From Veronia nyctiphanis (lineage in GTDB: Bacteria; Pseudomonadota; Gammaproteobacteria; Enterobacterales; Vibrionaceae): a stretch of 64,000 bases of DNA. The DNA lies in the NCBI RefSeq assembly GCF_004116385.1, contig NZ_PEIB01000008.1, positions 62,001 through 126,000 of the forward strand, written 5' to 3'. Positions 18,449-27,262 of this stretch are shown here, in pieces; position 1 is the first letter of the stretch, and every line of letters starts with the position of its first letter. The position numbers and the translations under genes were made by a program. The notes below the pieces were generated by a model, which did not search any database, was not told the DNA's origin, and saw only the letters and a list, made by a program, of their open reading frames with translations.

Positions 18449-20230
18449 ATGCAAACACGACTCACAAAAATCTCAGCGATGCTGATGGCAATGGGATTGT
18501 CAGCAGCAGCGCAGGCAAATGACCCGCTTTACTCTCAGCAGTGGCACCTGAATAACACAGGCCAGAATGCTTTTGCCCAAAACCCAGCTGTTCCTGGTAA
18601 CGATCTGAACACGGGTCTTACCCAAAACTTTGGTATCAAAGGCGTTGGTGTAAAAGTTGCCGTAATCGATACCGGTCTTGAGACAGACCACGTCGATCTG
18701 CAAGGTAATGTGGTTCCGGGTAGCCGTAACCTAATCAAAGATTCAGAATTCCCAATTGACTACCCAGTTGATACAAACGGCCACGGTACTGCCGTTGGTG
18801 GTTTGATTGCTGCTGTTGGTCACAACGGTGAAGGCGGTCGTGGTGTGGCTTCAGGCGCATCATTGATGGGCTTTAACTGGTTGTCAGATCAGTCTATCGA
18901 AGGTTGGTTGATTTCTCACGGTGCCGATCCTTCTACGCGTGACGTACGTGTTTTCAACCAAAGCTATGGCTTTAGCCCAATTGAGCCAATCCCGTTTGAT
19001 GAAAACGATCCAGAATTCAAAATTGAACTGGATACGTTTGCTGACGTGAGCTCAGGTAACTATTACAACAATGGTGGCTCTGTCTTCGTTAAGTCGGCAG
19101 GTAATGGCTACCGTTACTTCCGCTCTGGTCAATTCTTTGTTCTGCCGGGTGATTTCTTCCAGGGTGGCGGCAACAGTGGTTTGCCAATGCACAACTCTAA
19201 CCAGTCTTACGACAATGCCAACTATTACAACCTAGTTGTTAGTGCGATGAGAGCAAATGGTACCCGTGCTAGCTACTCTTCTGTTGGCGCGAACGTGTGG
19301 GTAACAGCTCCTGCCGGTGAATACGGTTCTGATTTCCCTGCAATGGTCACCACTGACCTGATGGGTTGTGACGCAGGTTACAACACTGCGGGCGGTCTGG
19401 GTTCGAATGGCCTGCACGGAGGTACTGACCTTGACCCAGAGTGTAACTACAACAGCACCATGAATGGTACATCATCTGCTGCGCCAAACACATCAGGTGC
19501 TATCGCTGCAGTTATGTCAACTAACCATGCCCTGTCTGCACGCGATGTTCGTGCTCTGATTGCTGAAACTGCTTCTGTGACAGATGCTGAACATCCGGGT
19601 GTTAGCCTTGAGTTCACCAACAGCGACGGCGAAGTTGTGAGCTACGATGCGATTGCACCTTGGGAGAAAAACGCAGCAGGCGTTGATTTCCATGATTTCT
19701 ACGGTTTTGGTCTTGTTAATCTGGACGAAGCGGTTAAGCGTGCACGTATGACAAACAGCGTATTGCCTGCGCAGCAAGTGTCTGAGTGGGTGAGCAACTC
19801 TACGGAAGTAGAAGTACCAGATGCAAGTCTTGCTGGTGGTGAATCTGCAGTAGCGATCACTGATGATCTGACAGTTGAATCTGTACAGGTGAAACTGACT
19901 CTGGATCACGCACGTATTCCTGACCTTGCAATTGAGCTGATTTCTCCAGCGGGTACTCGTTCTGTTCTGCAGACGCCTCGCAGTGGTCTGGTTGGTCAGG
20001 CTCTGAACCCAGAAATCACTGGTTTTGATAACCAGCTGATGCTGAGTAACAAGTTCTATGGCGAAAACGCGAAGGGTGAGTGGACACTGCGCGCTATCGA
20101 CACCAACGGTGAAGAAGTGTTTAACTTTATCGCTTACTTCAACCGTTCAAATATTTTCACTGTTCCATTGGCGAACAACCAAGCGCCTGGCGTGATCAAG
20201 GACTGGTCACTGCGTATCCTGGGTCACTAA
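18449..20230 (+). CDS. Kexin-like (S8B) subtilisin-family serine protease, secreted, no propeptide
   Basis: 593 residues from the ATG at 18449, chosen because GAGG lies six bases before it and a Sec signal peptide follows, ending near AQAND. The catalytic triad is visible: Asp in AVIDTGLETDH, His in NGHGTAVGGL, Ser in NGTSSAAPNTSG. The last 130 or so residues form a P/proprotein-convertase domain (VQVKLTLDHARIPDLAIEL...GEWTLRAIDTNGE). The mature start NDPLYSQQWHLNNTGQ follows the signal directly, so there is no N-terminal propeptide. This matches Aeromonas sobria protease ASP, which depends on a chaperone encoded just downstream. It is probably exported by Sec and then type II secretion. Confidence 0.93.
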   Translation: MQTRLTKISAMLMAMGLSAAAQANDPLYSQQWHLNNTGQNAFAQNPAVPGNDLNTGLTQNFGIKGVGVKVAVIDTGLETDHVDLQGNVVPGSRNLIKDSEFPIDYPVDTNGHGTAVGGLIAAVGHNGEGGRGVASGASLMGFNWLSDQSIEGWLISHGADPSTRDVRVFNQSYGFSPIEPIPFDENDPEFKIELDTFADVSSGNYYNNGGSVFVKSAGNGYRYFRSGQFFVLPGDFFQGGGNSGLPMHNSNQSYDNANYYNLVVSAMRANGTRASYSSVGANVWVTAPAGEYGSDFPAMVTTDLMGCDAGYNTAGGLGSNGLHGGTDLDPECNYNSTMNGTSSAAPNTSGAIAAVMSTNHALSARDVRALIAETASVTDAEHPGVSLEFTNSDGEVVSYDAIAPWEKNAAGVDFHDFYGFGLVNLDEAVKRARMTNSVLPAQQVSEWVSNSTEVEVPDASLAGGESAVAITDDLTVESVQVKLTLDHARIPDLAIELISPAGTRSVLQTPRSGLVGQALNPEITGFDNQLMLSNKFYGENAKGEWTLRAIDTNGEEVFNFIAYFNRSNIFTVPLANNQAPGVIKDWSLRILGH

Positions 20231-20242
20231 GGAGTTATCACG

Positions 20243-20707
20243 ATGAAAAAGCAAACAATCTCTGTTCTCGCTCTGGCTGCGGCTATGACTTCAGGACTGG
20301 CACAGGCCGAGGTAAAGGGTCTTCAGGAGCTTGATAACCCATCACTGGTATTGAATGTTCAGCAACTTGACGTAAATGGTTCTGAGTACCAGAAAGTGAT
20401 TCCTCAGCAATTGCAATCTGGTGAGGCTCTGAAAGGCTTATTCGCGGGTGACAAACTGGTAGAGAGCATGTTCGCTAAGCCGCTTCAGGCTACAGGCCTA
20501 GTATTTGCTACTCTGTCTGACAGTGCTGACGCGAAAGCCGTTGCGAAAGAGTTCGGTCTTGAACTGGTTTACAGCAGAAAAGGTAACACGGTATTCCGTG
20601 CACCAGAAACAGTTGACCTGCTTTCAGTTAACGACCACCTGTCAGCTGACAGCCGTGTGAAAGCGGTAAAAATCGAGCTGAATAATAACAAGTTTGATAC
20701 TAAGTAA
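20243..20707 (+). CDS. Putative external chaperone/inhibitor of the kexin-like protease (ASP ORF2-like)
   Basis: 154 residues with a clear Sec signal (MKKQTISVLALAAAMTSGLAQA). It begins 13 bases after the protease stop behind AAGGAG, so both are in one transcript, which ends at a strong terminator. In Aeromonas ASP, a downstream ORF2 of about 150 residues helps the propeptide-less protease fold and is then degraded or acts as an inhibitor. Order, spacing, size and signal peptide all agree. The C-terminal tail (VKAVKIELNNNKFDTK) resembles propeptide-like inhibitors, whose last strand enters the active site. Its role is inferred from this context. Confidence 0.82.
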   Translation: MKKQTISVLALAAAMTSGLAQAEVKGLQELDNPSLVLNVQQLDVNGSEYQKVIPQQLQSGEALKGLFAGDKLVESMFAKPLQATGLVFATLSDSADAKAVAKEFGLELVYSRKGNTVFRAPETVDLLSVNDHLSADSRVKAVKIELNNNKFDTK

Positions 20708-20727
20708 GTATCTGCGCTTTGTTGAAG

Positions 20728-20757
20728 AAAAAGCCGGACGTTTTCCGGCTTTTTTTC
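20728..20757. terminator. Bidirectional terminator
   Basis: AAAAAGCCGGA / TCCGGCTTTTTTT with a short loop. It serves the protease operon on the plus strand and the serine hydrolase on the minus strand. Confidence 0.9.
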
Positions 20758-20780
20758 GTTCTGAAACGTGGTTTCAGCCC

Positions 20781-22142
20781 TTACTTCTGTTGTGCCGCCC
20801 ATTGGCTGACTTTGAGCGCTTTTGTCATCAGATTTTTTGAATACTCTTCTACTGAATATTCCGGACCGTATGCGCTGAAGGTTAATATGATTAAATCCTG
20901 CGAAGGAATGATGATCAGATACTGCCCAAGGTGGCCGCGGAAAGACACGGTATCTTCCGGTAAGCCCTCCACATCTTTATCACCCAACCAAATTTGACTG
21001 CCGTAAAACGTATTGGCGGGTGAGGGTGTCAGCATATAGTCAATCCATTGCTCCGAGATTAGCCTCTTTCCTTACCAGACCCCCTTGTTCGCCACCATTT
21101 TTCCGATTTTTAACCAATCACGGCTTGTGACGAAAGGACGGGCACCACCCCAAAATGTACCGACAGAATCAAATTCAAAAATGGCGGTATCAATGCCAAG
21201 AGGATGGAAAAGGGATTGCGTATAGAAGTCGTAAATATTCTGAGAAGAACTGCCAAGCTTATCTTGTATAAACTTGGCTAACAGTTGTGTTGCACCTGTG
21301 GAGTACAAATACTCAGTGCCCGGTTCTGACACCTGAGGTTGTGTTCTCGTATACGCCGCGGAATCCCCGTAGATATAAAGTAGTTCAGAAATTGGAGAGG
21401 GCTTGTCTGCTACCTCCTCCCATTCAAGACCCGCTGACATATGAAGTAAGTGTTTGACAGTGACAGGATACGGCCTTTTTTGATTAGCTTCCAACACCAC
21501 ATCGTCGGGTTTCAGTTGCCCCTTATCAAAGAGAATGCCAGTGAGTAATGCTGTTAGCGTTTTCCCCATCGACCAGCCAATCATTGGCATCGTGTTGTTG
21601 TGACCTTCAACATACTGCTCAGCGATAATTTTCCCTTGGTGATAAACCAAACCTGCATACGTATTTTGCTGTTTGAACTCTGAAGAGTGAGGTTCTTCAA
21701 ACCAATATTGAATGGACTTCTGCAGGTCTGCATTAATGTTGACTGGCATATGGCTTTGAGGATTGTCGAGCATTCGGTTGGGCATAATGGACTCTGCTAA
21801 CAATTCCTCAACGGTTCTTTCTTTTATTAGCGTACACCCCATTCCCTCCCGAAATATTGCTGTGTTTGTTTGAATCCAAGGCATCAGAGGAATCGATATA
21901 TCGACGCGTTTATTTTCTGCATCTACCGATTTGGACCAGAACCAAGTCATAGGAAACGATACGGGGTCGATAACATCATCAATTATCTGCTGCTCTTGCT
22001 GTCCGGATACAAAAATTCTCGAACAAAGCTCATGGGCAGCAAGCCCAGTACCGGCCTGCAAAAGTCCGAGTTTTTCGGTGTCGACGCAACCAGTTATTCC
22101 TAATGTAGTCATTAAGACGGCGCAAGCATGACGTAAACGCAT
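20781..22142 (-). pseudogene. Serine hydrolase lipoprotein (class C beta-lactamase fold), interrupted by in-frame TAA
   Basis: A lipoprotein signal (MTTLGITGC after MRLRHACAVL) precedes a serine-hydrolase domain with GWSMGKTLTAL (SxxK, near residue 175) and YSTGATQL (near 285). It is paralogous to the next gene at 22379-23713, matching it along its whole length. An in-frame TAA at 21072-21074 follows MVANKGVW. The same frame then continues, GKRLISEQWIDYMLTPSPA, to 20781, about 453 codons in all against 444 in the paralogue. This is not a frameshift but a single changed codon (the paralogue has Arg), so it could be a real nonsense mutation or a base-call error. The C-terminal quarter of the domain would be lost. 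Confidence 0.75.
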
Positions 22143-22334
22143 TCGACCTCCTATATGTCGTAGTGAGTTATATTTTCCTTAATTATTTATTACTCAATAT
22201 TCTGTATGCTCTCGAGTGAATTGCCCATGGGTGAGTAAGCGTGATTGGGCTACTTCTCAGAAGCAAAATGTTGTTCCAATTTCTGACATCAATTGTATTC
22301 AAAATGTATTTGCGGGAATTTGTGGGAAAGAGAG

Positions 22335-22363
22335 AAAAGGGTGACAATGGCACCCTTTTTGAC
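22335..22363 (-). terminator. Terminator of the second serine hydrolase
   Basis: On the minus strand AAAAGGGTG / CACCCTTTT with a 7-base loop, followed by CTCTC. It lies just downstream of the gene's stop at 22379. Confidence 0.75.
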
Positions 22364-22378
22364 GCGAGATTTTGCGTA

Positions 22379-23713
22379 TTAGAACAGTTCAGTGACAGTC
22401 AGTATTCTTTCCATCAGGTCTTTATCTGTATTCTTGTTATGCAGGCCCAGCGTTAAGACGATTAAGTCTTTAGAGGGCAGAACTGTAATATATTGTCCCA
22501 AATGGCCTTTTAGCGTGAACATATCATCAGGGAAACCGCTGACAACGTCTGATTTTAGCCATACTTGACCGCCATAGTAAGGTGACGCCGGCGAAGGAGT
22601 GAGAAGCATATCTACCCAAGACTCGGACACTAATTGTTTGCCTCTCCAGTTCCCTTTTTGCTCATACAGTATGCCAATTTTTAGCCAATCACGAGGGTTG
22701 AGGAAAGGTCTGGCCCCGCCGATAAATGTGCCCGATTCGTCGAACTCGATCAGCCCGTCTGAAATACCCAGAGGATGAAACAGTTTCTGCTGGTAAAAAT
22801 CGTAGGCAGCCTGTTGCTTTCCGCCGAGGCGTTCAGTAATCGTGCCGGCGAGTAATTGAGTATCGCCCGTTGAGTAAACAAACTCTGTTCCGGGCTTCGT
22901 GGCAGCAGATCGCGTTTTGACATAGCCTGCCGTATCTGACTCTTTGTAGAGCATATTTGAAACATCAGACTCGCCGTTATATCTCTCATCCCACTTTAGG
23001 CCAGATGCCATATTCAATAGGTGTTTGATTTTGATTGGGTCAGGCACACGTTCTGAGGATGGAATGATGATGTCGTCGGGACTTAACTTTCCTTGGTCCG
23101 CCAGTATCCCCGTCAATAATGCAGTGATGGACTTACCCATCGACCAGCCCAGCATCGGCATGTCTTTGCTGTATCCATCAGCGTATTGCTCGGCAACGAT
23201 CTTACCCTGATGGTAGACAATAACAGCATAAGTATTATTCTGATTTTCCGCATCTTTTGGATCGTTAAACCAGTTTTGGATTGCCGATTGTGCTGGCTCA
23301 GAAATCGCCACTGACAGATCATAGAGGTCTCTTGCAGCAGGTGTTCCCGATGTATTTAACGTATCATTTTGCAAGGTGTCTGGCGTTTTATCGATAGCGA
23401 CGGTACAGCCCATACCCTCGCGATAAACGGCAGTTTTCTTATGAAATCCGTCAAAGAATGGCGCAGATACGCTTACTGTTTTTTTGCGTTCATTTACTTC
23501 AACGTCCCAAACCCATGTGAGTGGATAGGTTTTTTCTTCTATTACGTTAGCAACAATTGATTCCTGTGATTCACCACTAATAAAGAGCCGAGAGCAAAGC
23601 TCATGAGCGGCATAGCCTGTACCGAGATCTATTTCACCAAGCCTATTAATTCCTTGGCACCCTGCTAGACCAATCAGGCCTGAGAGTACGATGAAATGTT
23701 TCACTAATTTCAT
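22379..23713 (-). CDS. Serine hydrolase lipoprotein (class C beta-lactamase/esterase fold)
   Basis: 444 residues. The signal ends in a lipobox LIGLAGC, so the protein should be anchored to the outer or inner membrane. The active-site SxxK is in GWSMGKSITALLTG (near residue 190), the YSTG segment near 300, and a late GHLGQYITVLPSKDLIV segment replaces the KTG motif, as in family VIII esterases and 6-aminohexanoate-dimer-hydrolase-like proteins. It is intact, and is the upstream member of a tandem pair with the damaged copy at 20781-22142. The substrate is unknown; a beta-lactam role is not indicated. Confidence 0.88.
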   Translation of the reverse strand: MKLVKHFIVLSGLIGLAGCQGINRLGEIDLGTGYAAHELCSRLFISGESQESIVANVIEEKTYPLTWVWDVEVNERKKTVSVSAPFFDGFHKKTAVYREGMGCTVAIDKTPDTLQNDTLNTSGTPAARDLYDLSVAISEPAQSAIQNWFNDPKDAENQNNTYAVIVYHQGKIVAEQYADGYSKDMPMLGWSMGKSITALLTGILADQGKLSPDDIIIPSSERVPDPIKIKHLLNMASGLKWDERYNGESDVSNMLYKESDTAGYVKTRSAATKPGTEFVYSTGDTQLLAGTITERLGGKQQAAYDFYQQKLFHPLGISDGLIEFDESGTFIGGARPFLNPRDWLKIGILYEQKGNWRGKQLVSESWVDMLLTPSPASPYYGGQVWLKSDVVSGFPDDMFTLKGHLGQYITVLPSKDLIVLTLGLHNKNTDKDLMERILTVTELF

Positions 23714-23906
23714 TTAACAATATCCTTATTCCAGTATTTGGGTGCATACCCAACAGGAAAGCGCTGAATCTGTCATATGCACTCAGAGATATTTAGTTAT
23801 TTCAGTAGAAAAGAAAATAAAGTAAAGGCACTAGTCGTGATGAATTCTTACGATACGTTCGTTAATCTCATTTCTGACAACATTTGTAGTCAGAAACTAT
23901 CGAAAA

Positions 23907-23931
23907 AAAAGCTCAGACAGGCTGAGCTTTT
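23907..23931 (-). terminator. Terminator of the cytochrome c peroxidase gene
   Basis: On the minus strand AAAAGCTCAG / CTGAGCTTTT with a 5-base loop, followed by TTTTCG. Confidence 0.85.
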
Positions 23932-23958
23932 CTTGGCTTCTCTGAGGTATTGGCGCAA

Positions 23959-25527
23959 TTAAAGCAGGTTACCGTTTATATCTTTACCAATAAGACGAAG
24001 GCCGTCAGGGTCATTTCCAGTTGGAATCCACGATGACATGCATTCTCTGTCGGTCACGCAGGGATCGGTCAGAGCCTCAAGGAAGGCAATAAGGTCGTTA
24101 ATTTCGTCATCTGACAGACTGACTTCGGGTAACTTAGATTTCCCTTTTTCTCTTAGGCGGTTAAGCGCGATGATCGCTGGCCCGGTATTCTCAAACATCT
24201 TGTCGACCTGAACGCCTGACGGCAGTTGGCTATAGTCGTAATTTCTCACCGCTTTTTCAGGGTTAAGATGGTGGCGAACCATAGCATCAAGAGACGAATA
24301 TGCGCCTGAATGACCCCATGGACCAGTCACGCTAACGTTGAGCAAGCTGGGGGTTCTAAAAGCAAATCGGTCGTCATCATCTTTGGTGACATACCAACGG
24401 CCCTGATCCATCTGGTTTGCCTCTTTACCCCTGCCGATTTGCGGCACTGCTAGAACGTGAAAACGCTCATCTGTGAGGTTGTTACCTGAATGACAAGTTA
24501 CACAACCTGCACCGCCGTTCGATGCACTTTTGAAGAACAGAATGGCGCCGGACCTTGCGTTGTCATTTAATGCGGTGTCATCACCTTCAAGGAACTTGGT
24601 CCAAGGTGAGTTGGTAAATGTTAGACTGCGTTCATATTCAGCGATGGCATTAAACATATTGGGATCGGTAATGATTTCTTCGGCTGATGCATTGGGCACA
24701 TCGTAGGCGATTCTGAACTCAGTCAACCAATCATTCTTTTCCAGATCTGCTTCGTGACCGTTTCGGCCAATCAGCCTGTTAATAATAAGGTCGCGAATGT
24801 CTTGTGTGCTTCCATCTGGCTGCACGTCAAAACCTTTCATTTCCTCTTTAGATGTAACGGGGAATCGTGATTGGGCCATGGTGAGGTTTTTACCCACCAT
24901 GATGTTGAAACCACCGTCTGTGTTGTCAGGTGTGACGATACCAGATGTATCAGATGCGCCATTTTGCCCCACTTCTTTAGCCATGCTTTCGATGCGGCCA
25001 TCATGGAAAATAAAGTCATCCCAAAGAGCCATGTTGAAGGATGTCGGTGCATTCCGAGGAACAGGGGGACCACCATCATATTCATGTGCATCAGAACGGT
25101 GTAAGCGACCAACACCAAGGACATCATGGTCAACAGAGTCAACACCAATAGAAAGTGGAAGGTTGTCTCCGCCACCCATCGTTGGATGGTGACACGTGGC
25201 GCAAGCAGTGTCTTTATTTCCGCTAAGTGCTTTGGAAAAGAAAAGTCTCATGCCGAGCTGAGGCAGAGGATCTTTGATATTCGGTATGTCAACACCGTCG
25301 GCGGCATCACTGGTTACGCCTGCTGAACGTGCTACAGCTCTTACTTGGTTTGCAATGTTTTGTTCAACACCATTATTCGATTTTGCAGTTCGTTTTTCTT
25401 CGCTATCTTTATCGAACAGATCGCACCCAGTTAGAGTATTAATTACGATGCCGAACAGCGACATTCTGATAATGCCTTTCATACTGCTCATTTTCTTCCT
25501 TCCATCCCTAGTTGATTTCAGCTTCAA
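23959..25527 (-). CDS. Dihaem cytochrome c peroxidase/MauG-family lipoprotein
   Basis: 522 residues. A signal ending in NTLTGC (lipobox) precedes two haem c sites: CATCHHP (near residue 130) and CVTCHSG (near 345). The spacing is that of bacterial dihaem peroxidases, which reduce hydrogen peroxide in the periplasm with electrons from soluble cytochromes, or of MauG-like oxidases. The protein is longer than classical CcpA (about 330), with an N-terminal region around residues 35-90 and a C-terminal CVTDRECMSSW tail. The start may be 25527 or the internal ATG near 25491 (MSSMKGIIRMSLFG). Monocistronic, with its own terminator. Confidence 0.88.
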   Translation of the reverse strand: MKLKSTRDGRKKMSSMKGIIRMSLFGIVINTLTGCDLFDKDSEEKRTAKSNNGVEQNIANQVRAVARSAGVTSDAADGVDIPNIKDPLPQLGMRLFFSKALSGNKDTACATCHHPTMGGGDNLPLSIGVDSVDHDVLGVGRLHRSDAHEYDGGPPVPRNAPTSFNMALWDDFIFHDGRIESMAKEVGQNGASDTSGIVTPDNTDGGFNIMVGKNLTMAQSRFPVTSKEEMKGFDVQPDGSTQDIRDLIINRLIGRNGHEADLEKNDWLTEFRIAYDVPNASAEEIITDPNMFNAIAEYERSLTFTNSPWTKFLEGDDTALNDNARSGAILFFKSASNGGAGCVTCHSGNNLTDERFHVLAVPQIGRGKEANQMDQGRWYVTKDDDDRFAFRTPSLLNVSVTGPWGHSGAYSSLDAMVRHHLNPEKAVRNYDYSQLPSGVQVDKMFENTGPAIIALNRLREKGKSKLPEVSLSDDEINDLIAFLEALTDPCVTDRECMSSWIPTGNDPDGLRLIGKDINGNLL

Positions 25528-25721
25528 AAGTGAAAAATCCGTATCACTATGTGCCTGAAGTGAGCAGTTGGTTCCATATGAATTAACGAGATCTAATGTA
25601 AAGATAAATCACTCTAATATTGGATGAAATTAGATTATTCAAACGTCGAAAATACCGTTAAGAAAAGGTAAATACTGCATGTTTATCAAAGTTATGGTAG
25701 AACGCTGCGGGATGAGCACAA

Positions 25722-26543
25722 ATGACAAGGAAAAAAATGAAAGAGTTTGAGCACAATGGTCGGATTATGTCTTTCCTTGATGAAGGGGAGGGCCCGGTAA
25801 TTCTTTTTGGGCATGACTATATGCTCAATAGTGAGATGTGGCGCCCTCAGATTAACAGGTTAAAGCAGCATTATCGTTGCATCGTGCCGGATTTCTGGGG
25901 ACACGGGGAGTCAGAATCATTACCTGCGAATACAAAGAGCCTGATTGACTACGCAAAAGACATTAAATGTTTGGTGGAACATCTGAGTATCGATAGGTTT
26001 TCTGTTGTTGGATTGGGCTCCGGCGCCATCTGGGCTGCAGAGCTGGCACTACTGAGCCCCACAAACGTTGAGAAGCTGGTGCTAATGGGCACCTTCATCG
26101 GCTATGAGCCTGAAATAACAAGAGATAGGTACCTTGATACATTAAAAGTCGTTGCTGCCGAAAAGCACATTCCGGCAGAAATACATGACAATATTGTCAA
26201 ACAGAGACTCTCAACACGTGCTCTCAAAGCGCTCCCCCAAGCCAAAGAGTACTTAGAAAACACGCTTGCTCAAGTCAGCGCTGAGCGAGCAATCTGGGTT
26301 TCAGATGCAGGCCAGTTAGTTTTCAACAGGCGAGATATAACAGACGATGCAAGCCAATTTAATCTGCCTGTTCTGTTGATGGTTGGTGCCGAAGACAGAG
26401 TGCATTCTCCTCTTGAAGCCCAGCTGATGCGTGATGAGATATCTCAAAGTCAATTGGTTGTGCTTCCCCAAGCCGGACACCTTATCAACTTAGAATCTCC
26501 TCTCTTTGTTAGCGATACGTTGATTTCGTTCCTCTCTGAGTAA
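25722..26543 (+). CDS. Alpha/beta hydrolase-fold protein with Gly at the nucleophile position
   Basis: 273 residues with the usual strand order: FGHDYMLNSEMW oxyanion loop near 30, PDFWGHGESE near 58, and the elbow VVGLGSGAIWAAE near 97. The final GAGHL-like His is in PQAGHLINLESP near 253, and the acid is probably in GAEDRVHSP near 227. In the family the elbow normally reads GxSxG; here the third position is Gly (GLGSG) with Ser one place later, so the enzyme may be inactive or use a shifted Ser. Cytoplasmic, monocistronic, divergent from the peroxidase gene. Substrate unknown. The start could be the ATG at 25722 or at 25737. Confidence 0.82.
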   Translation: MTRKKMKEFEHNGRIMSFLDEGEGPVILFGHDYMLNSEMWRPQINRLKQHYRCIVPDFWGHGESESLPANTKSLIDYAKDIKCLVEHLSIDRFSVVGLGSGAIWAAELALLSPTNVEKLVLMGTFIGYEPEITRDRYLDTLKVVAAEKHIPAEIHDNIVKQRLSTRALKALPQAKEYLENTLAQVSAERAIWVSDAGQLVFNRRDITDDASQFNLPVLLMVGAEDRVHSPLEAQLMRDEISQSQLVVLPQAGHLINLESPLFVSDTLISFLSE

Positions 26544-26832
26544 TTTCTCGCGCCCATCACCTAAATTGTTGGGTGCTCAAAGTCTCATTGCAAAAGTCTT
26601 GAAATTCATACATTCTGTCATTGATGAGACTTATGTCTCAAAATGAATCATTAAAATAATATAAAATCACCACGCTCTAGTGTTGCGTAAATAACGCTCA
26701 ATAAACTTAGAAATCTAAACAGAATATTACCCAGACTTTAAGGGTACTAGATAGCTAATGTCAGTAGCGTCCAAAATAGAATATCTAAAAAATAAAGTAA
26801 ATTACGTCGATAAAGTTTGGTTGGTTTAAATA

Positions 26833-27012
26833 ATGAAAGAACAGTCAGTATCATGCCCGAGTTGTAAGAAGAAAACGGTATTTCACAGACTTAAAAGAAA
26901 TCTGTTCGAAAAATCACTTACTCGAAGAAATTATAATAAGTTTGAATGTGATGATTGTGGTTGTAATTTTTATTTACATACGGAAACACTTGAAACAAAG
27001 ATTTCAAATTAA
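26833..27012 (+). CDS. Small zinc-ribbon protein
   Basis: 59 residues, below common size cut-offs. Two cysteine pairs, CPSC near residue 9 and CDDCGC near 44, about 30 residues apart, form a zinc-ribbon pattern. Between them is a basic stretch (HRLKRNLFEKSLTRR), which could bind nucleic acid. The gene lies in AT-rich DNA and has no strong Shine-Dalgarno, so it may be a regulator fragment or an orphan small protein. The flanks (26544-26832 and 27013-27233) show nothing else, except a GCCCATTTAGCTAGTCTTGATGGGC hairpin-like sequence near 27151-27175. Confidence 0.6.
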   Translation: MKEQSVSCPSCKKKTVFHRLKRNLFEKSLTRRNYNKFECDDCGCNFYLHTETLETKISN

Positions 27013-27233
27013 CTTATTTATTTCACTATAGTTGAAAAAAACTATTTCATTTACCTAAAACGCTATTTAATTATGCAGACTATCTATAATGCATAATTTA
27101 TCGTTTCTTCATTTAACCGCACATTCTTATAATTTATATATTTTCAACCTGCCCATTTAGCTAGTCTTGATGGGCAGGTTTAGCATGCCCGACATTCAAT
27201 CATTAAATCCTTGCGTTGAGTAATCTTAATGTA

Positions 27234-27252
27234 GATAATGATAATCGTTATC
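27234..27252. promoter_or_regulatory. Fur box upstream of the ArsP_2-type permease
   Basis: GATAATGATAATCGTTATC matches the 19-base Fur consensus at 18 of 19 positions, the best site in the window. It ends 10 bases before the ATG, so bound Fur would block transcription or early elongation. Confidence 0.9.
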
Positions 27253-27262
27253 ATTTAGGTTA

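Noticed and set aside
20781-23713. Tandem serine hydrolases as a beta-lactam resistance locus
   Set aside because: SxxK is present, but the KTG motif is not, and both are lipoproteins close to family VIII esterase-like proteins.
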